A DNA stretch of 64,000 bases. Source: Achromobacter seleniivolatilans (lineage in GTDB: Bacteria > Pseudomonadota > Gammaproteobacteria > Burkholderiales > Burkholderiaceae_B). Below the pieces are notes generated by a model, which saw nothing but the letters and a program-made list of their open reading frames with translations, had not been told where the DNA came from and did no database searches. The stretch covers positions 4,526,001 to 4,590,000 of the forward strand of contig NZ_CP132976.1 of assembly GCF_030864005.1 (NCBI RefSeq). The letters run 5' to 3'. How positions within the stretch are numbered: position 1 is the first letter of the stretch; every line of letters begins with the position of its first letter. The translations under genes and the position numbers were made by a program. Positions 54,536-63,752 of the stretch are shown here, piece by piece.

Positions 54536-54584
54536 GCGCCTGGTCTCTGGAACCAGGCGCCGGCCGCCATTATAGAAGCGGCCG
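54536..54584. terminator. Two hairpins downstream of the MFS gene
   Basis: GCGCCTGGT (54536-54544) pairs with ACCAGGCGC (54552-54560), and CGGCCGC (54561-54567) pairs with GCGGCCG (54578-54584). They lie between the MFS stop and the ugd start. No T-run follows on either strand, so they are stem-loops that could end or stabilise the glmU-MFS transcript. Termination is not proven. Confidence 0.35.
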
Positions 54585-54588
54585 GGGA

Positions 54589-55977
54589 CTAGGGCCGCAG
54601 CTTGCTGAAACGGACCGTATTTACCACCACCGCCAGGGCGGCGCAAAACGTCCCCAGCACCAGCGCCAGCCCCGGGCCATGCGCAACGCTGACGCTGAAG
54701 GCGATGGCCACCAGCGCCGTGCCAAAGCTCTGACCGAACACCCGGGTCGTGGCTTGCAAGCCGCCTGCGGCGCCACTGCGTGAGCGGGGCGCCGCCGACA
54801 GCATGGCGCGGTTATTCGGGGTTTGAAAGAAGCCAAAACCCACGCCCGCCACGAACATGCCCACCACGATGACCCCATTGGACGCCGTGGTGGGCAAGAG
54901 CGCCAACCACAACATGCCCGCCACCATGCCAGCCGCCCCCACGCCACTGAGGGTGGCGGCGGAATAACGGTCGGACAGGCGTCCGGCGAGCGGAGCGATG
55001 AGGGCCGTCCCCACGGGCCAGGCGCCCATCAGCAAGCCGACCTCAAGGTAGGGCCGGCCCAGCACCTGCTGAAAGTAGAAAGGCAGCGACACATACGACG
55101 CCATCTGCGCGGCAAAGGTGCAGGCTGATGCGCCCACGGCAAACGCCAGCGGGCGGATGCGAAGCAAGTCGACCGGTACCAAGGGAGCCGGCTGCTTGCT
55201 GGCCCGGCGCACCAGCGCCACGCCGACCACCGCTGCAATCGCCACCAGACCGATGCCGCGCAGCAGATCCTCGCCCATCATGTCCACGCCAGAAATGAAC
55301 ACGCCCAGCGTAATCATGCACAGCAGGGCGCTGAACCAATCCAGCTTGACGTCATTGCGCGGCACTTCGGGCAGATGACGCAGCCCGAACATGGCCAGAA
55401 TGCAGATCGGCAAGTTGACCGCGAAGATCCACGGCCACGGCGCCACTTCCAGAATGGCGGACCCGATAGTGGGGCCCAGGACCGACATCACGGCCACCGT
55501 GGTGGCGTTGATACTGATCCCGCGTCCCAGCATTTTCAGGGGATAGATGTTGCGCACCAGACCGCCGAACATACACATCAGGGTCGCGGCGCCCACGCCC
55601 TGGAACACGCGCGCTGCCGTCAACTGCCACAGCGTGCCAGCCAGCGCGCACCCCAGAGAAGCCAGGGTGAATAGCACGAGGCCAAACGTGAACATGCGGC
55701 GAAAGCCGATACGCTCGGCCAGCGCCGACAAGGGCAGCAGCATCATCACCACCGCCAGGTTGTAGGCGTTGACGACCCATACCGCCTGGGCAGGTGTTGC
55801 GTTCAGATCAACGGCAATCGTGGGCAGCGCCACGTTGGCGATGGTGGTGTCCAGCACAGACAGGCTGATGCCTATCATCACCGTCGCGGCCGCCCAGTAG
55901 CGGCGCGGCGTCGGCAGACCGTCGGGCGGGACGCACTTGGCGCCGCCGCCCTTGGCTGGGTCGTTCTCGGGCGTCAC
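54589..55977 (-). CDS. MFS transporter, DHA2 family
   Basis: The 462-residue product has about 14 membrane helices. Motif signatures of the DHA2 branch are [14 protein letters not shown] in helix 1 and [14 protein letters not shown] after helix 2. The family exports drugs by proton antiport in the inner membrane; the substrate here is unknown. The GTG at 55977 overlaps the glmU stop as GTGA, matching the coupling style of this genome; an in-frame start at 56001 adds eight residues. It is likely co-transcribed with glmU, an unusual pairing. Confidence 0.88.
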   Translation of the reverse strand: MTPENDPAKGGGAKCVPPDGLPTPRRYWAAATVMIGISLSVLDTTIANVALPTIAVDLNATPAQAVWVVNAYNLAVVMMLLPLSALAERIGFRRMFTFGLVLFTLASLGCALAGTLWQLTAARVFQGVGAATLMCMFGGLVRNIYPLKMLGRGISINATTVAVMSVLGPTIGSAILEVAPWPWIFAVNLPICILAMFGLRHLPEVPRNDVKLDWFSALLCMITLGVFISGVDMMGEDLLRGIGLVAIAAVVGVALVRRASKQPAPLVPVDLLRIRPLAFAVGASACTFAAQMASYVSLPFYFQQVLGRPYLEVGLLMGAWPVGTALIAPLAGRLSDRYSAATLSGVGAAGMVAGMLWLALLPTTASNGVIVVGMFVAGVGFGFFQTPNNRAMLSAAPRSRSGAAGGLQATTRVFGQSFGTALVAIAFSVSVAHGPGLALVLGTFCAALAVVVNTVRFSKLRP

Positions 55978-57347
55978 GATTTTTTGACCGGACGCTGCCA
56001 ACCCTCAACGGTGATTTGCTTGGCGCGCGACACCGTCAGCTTGTCAGCCGGCGCATCGCGGGTCAAAGTGGTGCCCGCGCCCAGCGTCGCACCGCGGCCC
56101 ACGCGCACCGGCGCCACCAGTTGCGTATCCGATCCAATGAAGGCGTCGTCTTCAATGACGGTGCGGTGCTTGTTCACGCCGTCGTAATTGCAGGTAATGG
56201 TGCCAGCGCCCACGTTCACGCGCGCGCCGATGTCGGCATCGCCGATGTAAGCCAGGTGATTGGCCTTGCTGTCCGCACCCAGCACGCTCTTCTTGATCTC
56301 GACGAAGTTGCCGACGTGGCTGCGGTCGCCCAGTTCAGCGCCCGGACGCAAGCGGGCATACGGACCAACGCGCGCGTCGCGGCCAACCTCGGCTTCGTGC
56401 AGATGACTGTAGGCTTCGATCTGCGTGCCCGCGCCAACCGATACGTCGCGCAACACGCAATGCGGGCCCACGCGCACGCCGTCAGCCAACGACACGTTGC
56501 CTTCAAATACGCAGCCCACGTCGATGAACACGTCGCGTCCGCACGTCAGCGAACCGCGCACGTCAAAGCGCGCCGGATCGGCCAGCGTCACGCCGGCTTC
56601 AAGCTGGCGGCGAGCCTGCTCGCCTTGCCAACGGCGTTCCAGTTCTGCTTGCTGCACGCGGCTGTTCACGCCCAGCGTTTCCCAGCCAGCGCCCGGTTGC
56701 GCAGCACCCACCGGCACGCCGTCGGTCACGGCCAGCCCGACCACATCGGTCAGGTAGTACTCGCCCTGCGCGTTCTTATTGTCGATGCGCGAGAGCCAGT
56801 CTTTCAGCTTCGCCGTCGGCGCGGTCAGGATGCCGGTGTTCACTTCTTTGATGGCGCGCTCGGCTTCAGAGGCGTCCTTGTGCTCGACGATGCGGCACAC
56901 GTTGCCCTTGTCGTCGCGCACAATGCGGCCATAGCCGGTGGAGTCCGCCAGCACTTCTGTCAGCACAGCGCTACCGGCGCCGCGGGCTTGCAGCAGGCGT
57001 TGCAGCGTCTCAGGCTGCACCAGCGGCACGTCGCCGTACAACACCAGCGTCACATCGTCCTTGCCGTCGCCATCCAGCAGCAGCGGCACGGCTTGCTGCA
57101 CGGCGTGGCCGGTGCCTTGCTGCGGCTGTTGCAATACAAAGTGCAGATCCTCCTGACCCTGGAACGCCTGTTTGACGCGGTCTGCTCCATGGCCCACGAC
57201 AACAATGATGCGCGCCGGTTTCAGTTGGCGCGCGCTGTCCAGCACGTGGGCCAGCATCGGTTTGCCCGCCAGGGTGTGCAGTACTTTAGGCAGGTCGGAC
57301 TGCATGCGTTTACCCAGTCCGGCGGCAAGAATCACTACATTAAGCAT
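55974..57347 (-). CDS. glmU: Bifunctional GlmU: GlcN-1-P acetyltransferase / GlcNAc-1-P uridyltransferase
   Basis: The 457-residue product has the N-terminal uridyltransferase with [26 protein letters not shown], and LYGDVPL for metal binding. The C-terminal left-handed beta-helix acetyltransferase has hexapeptide repeats ([28 protein letters not shown], then the [13 protein letters not shown] segment). It makes UDP-GlcNAc in the cytoplasm, the precursor for peptidoglycan and for the TviB substrate of the capsule locus. Confidence 0.97.
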   Translation of the reverse strand: MLNVVILAAGLGKRMQSDLPKVLHTLAGKPMLAHVLDSARQLKPARIIVVVGHGADRVKQAFQGQEDLHFVLQQPQQGTGHAVQQAVPLLLDGDGKDDVTLVLYGDVPLVQPETLQRLLQARGAGSAVLTEVLADSTGYGRIVRDDKGNVCRIVEHKDASEAERAIKEVNTGILTAPTAKLKDWLSRIDNKNAQGEYYLTDVVGLAVTDGVPVGAAQPGAGWETLGVNSRVQQAELERRWQGEQARRQLEAGVTLADPARFDVRGSLTCGRDVFIDVGCVFEGNVSLADGVRVGPHCVLRDVSVGAGTQIEAYSHLHEAEVGRDARVGPYARLRPGAELGDRSHVGNFVEIKKSVLGADSKANHLAYIGDADIGARVNVGAGTITCNYDGVNKHRTVIEDDAFIGSDTQLVAPVRVGRGATLGAGTTLTRDAPADKLTVSRAKQITVEGWQRPVKKS

Positions 57348-57416
57348 AAGTTCTATCAGGTTTGAAGACGGCAGAGCGGCCTTGCGGCCGGCTCGCGTGT
57401 CGATTGAAAGAGAGGG

Positions 57417-58223
57417 TCAGGGCTTGCCGTCGGCAGGCCCGGTTTTCTTGGCGGCAGCCGTGCCGCGTTTAACTGCTGTCTTGGCGGCGCTCTTTGCGGC
57501 AGGCTTGGAAGCCTTGGCGCTGGTCTTGGCCGCAGCCTTGGATTCGCCCGGCTTGGCCTTGGAGGCAGATGCCGCGTCCGCGCCAGGCGCGGCAGGGCTT
57601 GCCGGCATGGATGCGGCCGTCGCCGTGGCAATCTGGGTGAACTGCTGCTGGAGCAGATCCCACCAGGCTTTGGACGCCGACTGCGCTGCGGCGCCCATTT
57701 GCTCGCTCATCGCCGCGGCGCCTGAATCCGGCGCAGCATTGGGATTTGCTTCCTGGCCAGCATCTTTGTTCGCAGAAGCGTCTTGCGACTTGTTTTCCTG
57801 AGCGCTCGCCGCCGGGGCAGACGTCTTGGGCGCGGGTTTCAAGCCCAGCACCACTTCCAGCGGCGAGGCGGCGCCGCTGTCGCGGACCGCGCCCAAATCC
57901 ATACTGGCTGCGCTATCCACAAAGGCGCGCAAAGTGCTGATGGTTGAACGCTGCACTTCCATGCCTTGAATGGTGGAAGACAGCATCGACAAGTTCATGC
58001 GCAGCCAGCTTTCCACCGAACGCAGCTCGGCGATGCGGCGATCCAGATCTTCCAGATTCATGGGCGGCGCCATGGGCAGGCTGCTGGCCAGCCCGCCCGG
58101 GCCGGTCAGGCCAGCCCAAGCCTGGCGCATCATTTCCATGCTGGCCAGCAGGGGGTTGCCCGACAGATCGGATTGCTGCCCCATGCCGGGCAGGACAAAC
58201 GGATTCGTGAATTGATCGCTCAT
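57417..58223 (-). CDS. phaM: PhaM-like polyhydroxyalkanoate granule regulatory protein
   Basis: The 268-residue product has an N-terminal part with MSDQFTNPFVLPGMG and a helical core (DLDRRIAELRSVESWLRMNLSMLSSTIQGMEVQRSTISTLRAF, about 58-100). A linker follows, then a C-terminal Lys/Ala/Pro-rich tail (AAKTSAKASKPAAKSAAKTAVKRG), which resembles histone H1. In PHA-storing betaproteobacteria PhaM activates the synthase and ties granules to the nucleoid through such a tail. The ATG at 58223 has GGGGAGA upstream; the frame extends to 58271 but without protein-like sequence. Confidence 0.8.
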   Translation of the reverse strand: MSDQFTNPFVLPGMGQQSDLSGNPLLASMEMMRQAWAGLTGPGGLASSLPMAPPMNLEDLDRRIAELRSVESWLRMNLSMLSSTIQGMEVQRSTISTLRAFVDSAASMDLGAVRDSGAASPLEVVLGLKPAPKTSAPAASAQENKSQDASANKDAGQEANPNAAPDSGAAAMSEQMGAAAQSASKAWWDLLQQQFTQIATATAASMPASPAAPGADAASASKAKPGESKAAAKTSAKASKPAAKSAAKTAVKRGTAAAKKTGPADGKP

Positions 58224-58267
58224 GCCAGGTCTCCCCAAAGACGGATGGTTACCGCTGGCTGCCGGGA

Positions 58268-58921
58268 TCAACCCGGCAGCAGCTGATTATTCTCCACACG
58301 CACATGATCGCCGGACGCGAAGGTGAACGGCTGTGCGCTACGGAACTGGCGTGCACTACCGTCGCGCATGCGGACTGTAAGCTCATAGTGCGTCACCGTT
58401 TGTTGCTGTCTGATATTACGCTCAACTTCACGGCCTGCCAAAGCGCCGCCCACAGCGCCCAGCACGGTCAACGCCGTCTTGCCGTTGCCTCCGCCAAACT
58501 GATTACCCACAACGCCCCCCACCACGCCGCCGCCAATGGTGCCGACCAGATGGTCGCTGTTGTCTTTGACCGGCACCTGCACCTGGCGGATGGTCTCAAC
58601 CACACCGCAGCTTTGGCAAGCTTGCTGCGCAGGCGGCGGGGCTTGGGGACGCGGGGCGGCGGCAGATGCCGGACGTGCCTGCTGGCCCTGCTGCGCCTGC
58701 GGTGCCTGCGCAGCAGCTTGCGGCGCGGGCGCCAGATTGGCGCTTTCCGGACCGGCCTCGGCCACAGGCTCATCGGCGTGCGGATTGGCCGACGGCGAGG
58801 GCAGCCAGCCCATGACGGCGGCAACACCAACCGCGCACATAACGATGACGGCAATCGCCGCGGCAGCCACCAGCGGGTGCAGGCCGCGGCGCGGGTTATC
58901 AATTCGGGTGGATGTATTCAT
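58268..58921 (-). CDS. Glycine-zipper 2TM-domain envelope protein
   Basis: The 217-residue product has one N-terminal membrane helix (about 17-40) and a Pro/Ala/Gln-rich linker. A glycine-zipper pair follows (GTIGGGVVGGVVGNQFGGGNGKTALTVLGAVGGALAG, about 127-163), then a C-terminal SH3-like segment (ELTVRMRDGSARQFRSAQPFTFASGDHVRV). This resembles SlyB/17-kDa-antigen family proteins anchored in the envelope. A CQSC pair lies at about 101-104. It is 44 bases upstream of the phaM start. Confidence 0.88.
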   Translation of the reverse strand: MNTSTRIDNPRRGLHPLVAAAAIAVIVMCAVGVAAVMGWLPSPSANPHADEPVAEAGPESANLAPAPQAAAQAPQAQQGQQARPASAAAPRPQAPPPAQQACQSCGVVETIRQVQVPVKDNSDHLVGTIGGGVVGGVVGNQFGGGNGKTALTVLGAVGGALAGREVERNIRQQQTVTHYELTVRMRDGSARQFRSAQPFTFASGDHVRVENNQLLPG

Positions 58922-59052
58922 GACGATGCTCCATCGTAACTAACCGGGTGTCGGTATAGCATTCAGGCGCGGTTTCGGCATGTTGCGATGGTGACGCTTC
59001 TTTGCAGGCAGAGGCAAGTGGACAGCGATGTTCTTTCGTGGACAATACGCAG

Positions 59053-59304
59053 ATGAATTCCATTTCTCTGCCCCAGCTTGAACAGGCAATCAACTATTGG
59101 CGCAATGTCTCGCCGTCTGTTGGCGACGAGTCTCGCCTGTGCCCCGAGGCCGCCGCACTGGCAACGCCCTATGCGCTGATGATCATGGCTCACCGCCACG
59201 ATATCCCGGTCGCCGAACTGAACGAAAAAGCACAGGCTGCATTGGCCGGCTGGCTGGCTGCCGCAGGCGCGCAACCCAGTGCGCAGCCCAAGGCCCAGCC
59301 CTGA
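59053..59304 (+). CDS. DUF3717-family small protein
   Basis: The 83-residue product starts MNSISLPQLEQAINYWR and contains LCPEAAALATPYALMIMAHRHDIPVAELNEKAQAALAGWL. DUF3717 is a small betaproteobacterial family of unknown function, with this conserved ALMIxxH segment. The start at 59053 fits the family better than the in-frame 59002, whose extra residues look non-coding. It converges with the sco1 gene. Confidence 0.85.
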   Translation: MNSISLPQLEQAINYWRNVSPSVGDESRLCPEAAALATPYALMIMAHRHDIPVAELNEKAQAALAGWLAAAGAQPSAQPKAQP

Positions 59305-59344
59305 TCAGCGCGCGTCGTGCGCGCGCCTGACCCACTGCAATTGA

Positions 59345-59950
59345 TTAATTCTTGAGCAACGCCTGGATGTCCTGCGTCAGGGCATCCACGCCAATATTGT
59401 TATTGGCCAGCACGCGCGACTCACCCTTGCCATCCAGCAGATAGAACGCCGCCGTGTGGTCCATGGTGTAGTTGCCGTCCTTGGTCGGCGCCTTGGCGTA
59501 GTACGCCTTGAACGACGCAGCCGTCTTTTTGACCTGGTCCGGCGTGCCGGTAAGACCCAGAAAACGCGGGTCAAATGCCGTCACATACTGCTTCAGTACT
59601 TCAGGCGTGTCGCGCTCCGGGTCCACCGAGATCAGCAGCACCTGCACGCGGTCCGCATCCGGGCCCAGCTTCTTCATGACCTCGGTCAGCTCGGCCAGTG
59701 AGGTCGGGCACACGTCGGGGCACTGCGTGAACCCAAAGAACACCACCACCACCTTGCCGGCAAAGTCAGACAATTGACGCGTCTTGCCGTTGTAGTCGGA
59801 CAGTTCCATGCCGCGGCCCAACTGGGTGCCGCTGATGTCGCTGCCCTTGAATTTGGGAGCGCTATCGCCGCATGCAGCCAGAGCGGCGGTGAAAGCAGCG
59901 GCAACGCCCAGGCGCAGGGCCAGGCGGCGGGTGGCGGAAAACATGGACAT
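59345..59950 (-). CDS. sco1: SCO1/SenC-family cytochrome oxidase copper chaperone
   Basis: The 201-residue product has a lipoprotein-type signal (LAAC, Cys27) and a thioredoxin fold. The copper-binding CPDVCP is at 77-82 (Cys77, Cys81), and the third ligand His lies in YTMDHTAAF near 168. It delivers copper to the Cu(A) site of cytochrome c oxidase in the periplasm. GGAGG lies 6 bases before the ATG at 59950, which fixes the start. It is the last gene of the ctaA-ctaB run, 17 bases after ctaB. Confidence 0.93.
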   Translation of the reverse strand: MSMFSATRRLALRLGVAAAFTAALAACGDSAPKFKGSDISGTQLGRGMELSDYNGKTRQLSDFAGKVVVVFFGFTQCPDVCPTSLAELTEVMKKLGPDADRVQVLLISVDPERDTPEVLKQYVTAFDPRFLGLTGTPDQVKKTAASFKAYYAKAPTKDGNYTMDHTAAFYLLDGKGESRVLANNNIGVDALTQDIQALLKN

Positions 59951-59967
59951 CAACAACCTCCAGGGGG

Positions 59968-60861
59968 TCAGCGCAACAGGCCGACCCAGTGGTCCACCAG
60001 CAGGGCTCCGAACAGCAACGCCAGGTAGAGAATGGAAAAACGGAACATGCTGCGCGCCAGCTCGTCGCTGTAGGCGCGATACAAACGCCACGCATACGAC
60101 ACGAACATGCCGCCCAGCACCAGGGCCGACAGCAGATAGAGCACGCCGCTCATGCGGATGATGTAGGGCAACAGCGTCGTCGCCACCAGCGCAATGCTGT
60201 AGAGCAGAATATGCAGGCGCGTGAACTGGTTGCCGTGCGTCACCGGCAACATGGGCAGTCCGGCCTTTGCGTAATCGTGGTTGCGGTATAGCGCCAGCGC
60301 CCAGAAATGCGGTGGCGTCCAGATGAAGATGATCAGCACCAGTATCCAGGCTTCAGCGGGTACGGAACCCGCAACGGCAGCCCAACCCAGCGCGGGCGGC
60401 ATCGCGCCCGACAAGCCGCCGATCACGATATTCTGCGGCGTGCGCGGCTTGAGGATGACGGTGTAGATGACGGCGTAACCCACAAAAGTGGCAAAGGTCA
60501 GCCACATGGTCAGCGGGTTCACCAGTGTGTACAGCACGAACATGCCCGCGCCGCCCAACAGGCCAGACAGGCTCAACACCTGAAACGCGGAAATGGTGCC
60601 TTGGGCGGTGCCGCGTCGCGCCGTGCGCAACATACGGGCGTCCACTTCCTGTTCGATCAGGCAGTTGATGGCGAAAGCGGCTGCGGCCAGCAGCCAGATG
60701 CCAACGGTGCCAAAGAGCACGTGGCGCATATCAGGAATACCCGGCGAGGCGAGAAACATGCCTATGACTGCGCAAAACACGGCCAGCTGCGTGACGCGCG
60801 GCTTGGTGAGTACGAAGTATTGGCGGAATAAACCGGGTTGAGGGGCGGCAAGACTGGTCAT
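59968..60861 (-). CDS. ctaB: Protoheme IX farnesyltransferase (heme O synthase)
   Basis: The 297-residue UbiA-family product has about nine helices. The first Asp-rich-type motif region is [18 protein letters not shown] (with the conserved N-x3-E/D-x3-D), and [28 protein letters not shown] is the family core. It transfers a farnesyl group to heme B to make heme O in the inner membrane. The start [10 protein letters not shown] at 60861 is 8 bases after the ctaA stop; the longer frame to 61014 has no family sequence. Confidence 0.95.
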   Translation of the reverse strand: MTSLAAPQPGLFRQYFVLTKPRVTQLAVFCAVIGMFLASPGIPDMRHVLFGTVGIWLLAAAAFAINCLIEQEVDARMLRTARRGTAQGTISAFQVLSLSGLLGGAGMFVLYTLVNPLTMWLTFATFVGYAVIYTVILKPRTPQNIVIGGLSGAMPPALGWAAVAGSVPAEAWILVLIIFIWTPPHFWALALYRNHDYAKAGLPMLPVTHGNQFTRLHILLYSIALVATTLLPYIIRMSGVLYLLSALVLGGMFVSYAWRLYRAYSDELARSMFRFSILYLALLFGALLVDHWVGLLR

Positions 60862-60869
60862 AGTGGACC

Positions 60870-61910
60870 CTATTTTAAACGCGCACCGAATTGGGGCCAT
60901 AGCCCCCCGGCCGGCGCACATCCCGCCGTAGACAAACGCACCATCAGCACCACAGCAGCCAAGGTCAGGCCGGCGGCGCCCCCATTGTGCAGCACCGCGA
61001 TCAGCAACGGCCACTGGAAGAAGATCGTCGTCAGTCCGGTAAATAGCTGTGCCGCCAGCAAAGCCAGCATCAGCGTGGCCGGGCCGCGCAGGCCCGGTTC
61101 GGCCCGCAACCGCCAGGCCAGTATGCCCAGATACAAAAACACGACAAAGGCGAAATTGCGGTGGACCCAGTGTATGGCCGTCAGCGCGGGCTGCGAGATC
61201 ATTTCACCCGAAGGCAGTTCGCCCAATGCGCGTATCACCGAATAACCGCCATGAAAGTCCATGTCCGGCACCCACTGGCCGTGACACATCGGAAAGTCCA
61301 TGCAAGCCAGCGCGGCATAGTTGGTGCTGACCCAGCCGCCCAATGTCACCTGAACCAGCAGCAGGCCAAAACCCACGGCTACCCACGGTTTCCAGCGAGC
61401 CGCAGCAGCAGCCACGGCCAGATGCGGGCGCTCCCGGGCAGACAGCCATGTCATCAGCGCCAGCACCGACAAGCCAAACACCAGGTGCGACGTCACAACC
61501 ACCGGCATCAGCTTATGAGTGACGGTCCAAGCGCCAAACGCGCCCTGCACGCACACGGCGACAAGCGTGGTGATGGCAAGCGCCGGCGAGCGGCCCAGCT
61601 CACGCCGGTATCGCCACGCCATATACACAATGCCGATGATCAGCATGCCCAGGATGGTGCCGACGTAGCGGTGGATCATCTCGATCCAGGCTTTGGACAG
61701 CGTCACCGGGCCAAACGGCATGGCCTGGGATGCTTCGTGGATATCGCCCATGGCGCCCAGCGGCGTCACGCTACCGTAGCAGCCGGGCCAATCGGGGCAG
61801 CCCAAGCCCGAATCCGTCAGCCGCACAAAGGCGCCAAACATAATCAGGTCCAGGGTCAGGAACCAGGTGAAAAATACGAGCTTGCGATAACGCGCTTTGA
61901 TGCGTTCCAT
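60870..61910 (-). CDS. ctaA: Heme A synthase CtaA (COX15 type)
   Basis: The 346-residue product has eight membrane helices. It shows the COX15 motifs [22 protein letters not shown] (with the two Cys of the first loop), [12 protein letters not shown] (heme ligand His), [14 protein letters not shown] and [11 protein letters not shown] (second-half His). It oxidises heme O to heme A. The start at 61910 begins [10 protein letters not shown] just before helix 1; the in-frame 62000 start adds 30 residues with no homology. A hairpin and T-rich run lie right before the start. Confidence 0.94.
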   Translation of the reverse strand: MERIKARYRKLVFFTWFLTLDLIMFGAFVRLTDSGLGCPDWPGCYGSVTPLGAMGDIHEASQAMPFGPVTLSKAWIEMIHRYVGTILGMLIIGIVYMAWRYRRELGRSPALAITTLVAVCVQGAFGAWTVTHKLMPVVVTSHLVFGLSVLALMTWLSARERPHLAVAAAAARWKPWVAVGFGLLLVQVTLGGWVSTNYAALACMDFPMCHGQWVPDMDFHGGYSVIRALGELPSGEMISQPALTAIHWVHRNFAFVVFLYLGILAWRLRAEPGLRGPATLMLALLAAQLFTGLTTIFFQWPLLIAVLHNGGAAGLTLAAVVLMVRLSTAGCAPAGGLWPQFGARLK

Positions 61911-61996
61911 ATCAACCAAAAAAAAGAAAATGCCCCCACGCTGCGCGCCCTTCGGGCGCTTGCTGCCCCCCAAAAAGTGGGAGCAAGTTTTGCAAC
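61911..61996 (-). promoter_or_regulatory. Intra-operon hairpin with T-rich run before ctaA
   Basis: GCGCCC (61945-61950) and GGGCGC (61954-61959) form a small GC stem. On the minus strand a T-rich run (61914-61930) follows and ends directly before the ctaA start. The layout is that of a terminator or attenuator inside the gene run. GC-rich motifs with CCCCC blocks of this kind recur between genes in this family, so it may be a repeat. Confidence 0.4.
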
Positions 61997-62626
61997 TCAA
62001 CCAATCCGGGAGTTATAGACCAGCTTGCTGATGTCTTTGCGGACTTTCACCCCATCCGCTTCGGCAGGGTACTGCATCATCAGGTTGCCCAACGGGTCGA
62101 TCACCCAGATCGGGTCCTGCAAGCCCGGCTGGCCGGCGGCGGTGTCGCGCGCCAGCAGGTAGCGCGCCAGTTGGTCCGGATTCACGCGCAGCATGACGGT
62201 GCCCTTGTAGGCTTCCAGTACCTTTTCCGGCACGGGCGCGTCATCGGTGATGAACCAAACCCGCGACAGGCGATCAACGTTCTTGCCCTGGCTGGCGTGG
62301 CTATTGCGCGCAATATAAAGCTTTCGGGCGCAACTTTCAGGGCATGCCGCGCCATCGGCCGCCACCAGCAGCCACTTGCCTTTCAGGCTTTGCAGATCAA
62401 AGGGCTTGCCATCCAGCGTCGTCAGCTTCAATTCGCTGGCCGCCGGCATGGGCCGCTGCGGCGTCACCAAGGTGCCGTAATTGCTGGAATCCGCCGGCCA
62501 CCACTGGGGATTCATATACACCACAAAAGCCGCCACGATCGGCGCCAGTGAACACAGAAACACCAGCAGCATGGGCGTCAATGAACGCTTGCCTGCAGGC
62601 CGGGTAGATGAAATGTCGCGAGCCAC
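61997..62626 (-). CDS. Sco-like transmembrane thioredoxin-fold protein, cytochrome oxidase assembly
   Basis: The 209-residue product has one N-terminal helix (about 18-37), then a thioredoxin-like periplasmic domain with CPESC at 95-99 (AADGAACPESCARKLYIAR). It lacks the Sco-family His in a DHT-type setting. It sits between surf1 and ctaA, the usual location of this Sco-related family in betaproteobacteria. It probably helps reduce or deliver copper during oxidase assembly. Confidence 0.85.
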   Translation of the reverse strand: MARDISSTRPAGKRSLTPMLLVFLCSLAPIVAAFVVYMNPQWWPADSSNYGTLVTPQRPMPAASELKLTTLDGKPFDLQSLKGKWLLVAADGAACPESCARKLYIARNSHASQGKNVDRLSRVWFITDDAPVPEKVLEAYKGTVMLRVNPDQLARYLLARDTAAGQPGLQDPIWVIDPLGNLMMQYPAEADGVKVRKDISKLVYNSRIG

Positions 62627-62663
62627 TTTATATCCTGAAAGAATCGTTTATTAACGCGCCGGA

Positions 62664-63515
62664 TCAGGTCTGGGACCCAGCCCGCGCGCGCTGGCGCATG
62701 CGCTTGATGGCGCCCCCCAGCACCACCAGCCATGCGATGGCGGCAATCAAACCAAACGCGAACCACTGCACGGCGTAAGACGTGTTCTTCTGAAAATCTA
62801 CCGACGGCTGAGGCCAATCTCGCACCAGTCCGTCGTCGGCGCCCTGCGCAGTCTGCACGGGTTGCGCACCAAGGGAAGACGGCGCAGTCTGCGTAGCGGC
62901 AAGCGTCTGGCTCAGCACCGTGGGCAATAGATTCAGCCCCGTGGCTCGCGCGTAAGCGTCCAGCGGCAGATTCTGCACCTGCGGCACGCGCCCGCCTTCC
63001 ACGGGCAAGGTTGCGGGCAAGCTGGACTGATCATGTCCGCCCATGGACCACAGTTCAAACATGCGCGGCACGCGTTCTGACAGCTCACCCGTAATGGTCA
63101 GTTCACCCGCCGGCGTGGCGGGAAGCGCGGGGTCACCCTGGCCCTGGATCACGCGCGGCAACCAGCCGCGCAATACCAGCACCGCCTGGCGTGACGACGT
63201 ATCCAGCAGCAGCGGCGTCGCCAGCCAATAACCCGGCCTGCCATCGTGGTTGCGATTATCCAGCAGTACACTGAACTGCGGCAGCCACGAACCGCGGGCC
63301 TGGGCTACGCGCCATGCGTTCAAGGTGTCGGAAGGCGTTGCCGGGGTCAAGACAAGCGGTGCTTGCTTGCGGCCTGCTTCGATAGCAGCCAGAATGGCGC
63401 GTCGCTCATCGCTGCGGCGCAATTGCCACTGCCCCAGCGACACCAGAATCACCACAGCGATGCCAAGCAGAAGTAGGGCGGCTACCGTGAGCCTGGTTGA
63501 ATGCGGTCTGGCCAT
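62664..63515 (-). CDS. SURF1-family cytochrome oxidase assembly protein
   Basis: The 283-residue product has two membrane helices, one at about 10-28 and one at about 250-270. The SURF1 signatures are SLGQWQLRRSDERRAIL after helix 1, LDNRNHDGRPGYWLATPLLL, VLVLRGWLPR and a C-terminal YAVQWFAFGLIAAIAW. SURF1 aids heme A insertion into subunit I. It is the first gene of the minus-strand oxidase assembly run and is divergent from the DUF2909 gene. Confidence 0.94.
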   Translation of the reverse strand: MARPHSTRLTVAALLLLGIAVVILVSLGQWQLRRSDERRAILAAIEAGRKQAPLVLTPATPSDTLNAWRVAQARGSWLPQFSVLLDNRNHDGRPGYWLATPLLLDTSSRQAVLVLRGWLPRVIQGQGDPALPATPAGELTITGELSERVPRMFELWSMGGHDQSSLPATLPVEGGRVPQVQNLPLDAYARATGLNLLPTVLSQTLAATQTAPSSLGAQPVQTAQGADDGLVRDWPQPSVDFQKNTSYAVQWFAFGLIAAIAWLVVLGGAIKRMRQRARAGSQT

Positions 63516-63551
63516 GTGTCTTTACTAACTCTGATTTGTCCGGAGACCACC

Positions 63552-63752
63552 ATGCGCGTTTTCGTCGTACTGGCCTTCATCGGTATTCTGGCCAGTCTGG
63601 CATCCGCCCTGGTCTACCTGATGCGGGACAAAGGTTCCACCAACCGCACCGTCAATGCGCTGACGATACGCATCGGGCTGTCGGTGGCCTTGTTCCTGTT
63701 TGTGCTGTTCGCCCATCACATGGGCTGGATCGAAAGCACCGGACTTAGATAG
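63552..63752 (+). CDS. DUF2909-family twin-transmembrane protein
   Basis: The 66-residue product has two membrane helices: one at about 2-22 (RVFVVLAFIGILASLASALVY) and one after TNRTVNALTIRIGLS (about 42-58). This is the conserved small gene found next to surf1 in betaproteobacteria. GGAG lies 6 bases before the ATG at 63552. The function is unknown; the position suggests a link to cytochrome oxidase assembly. Confidence 0.88.
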   Translation: MRVFVVLAFIGILASLASALVYLMRDKGSTNRTVNALTIRIGLSVALFLFVLFAHHMGWIESTGLR

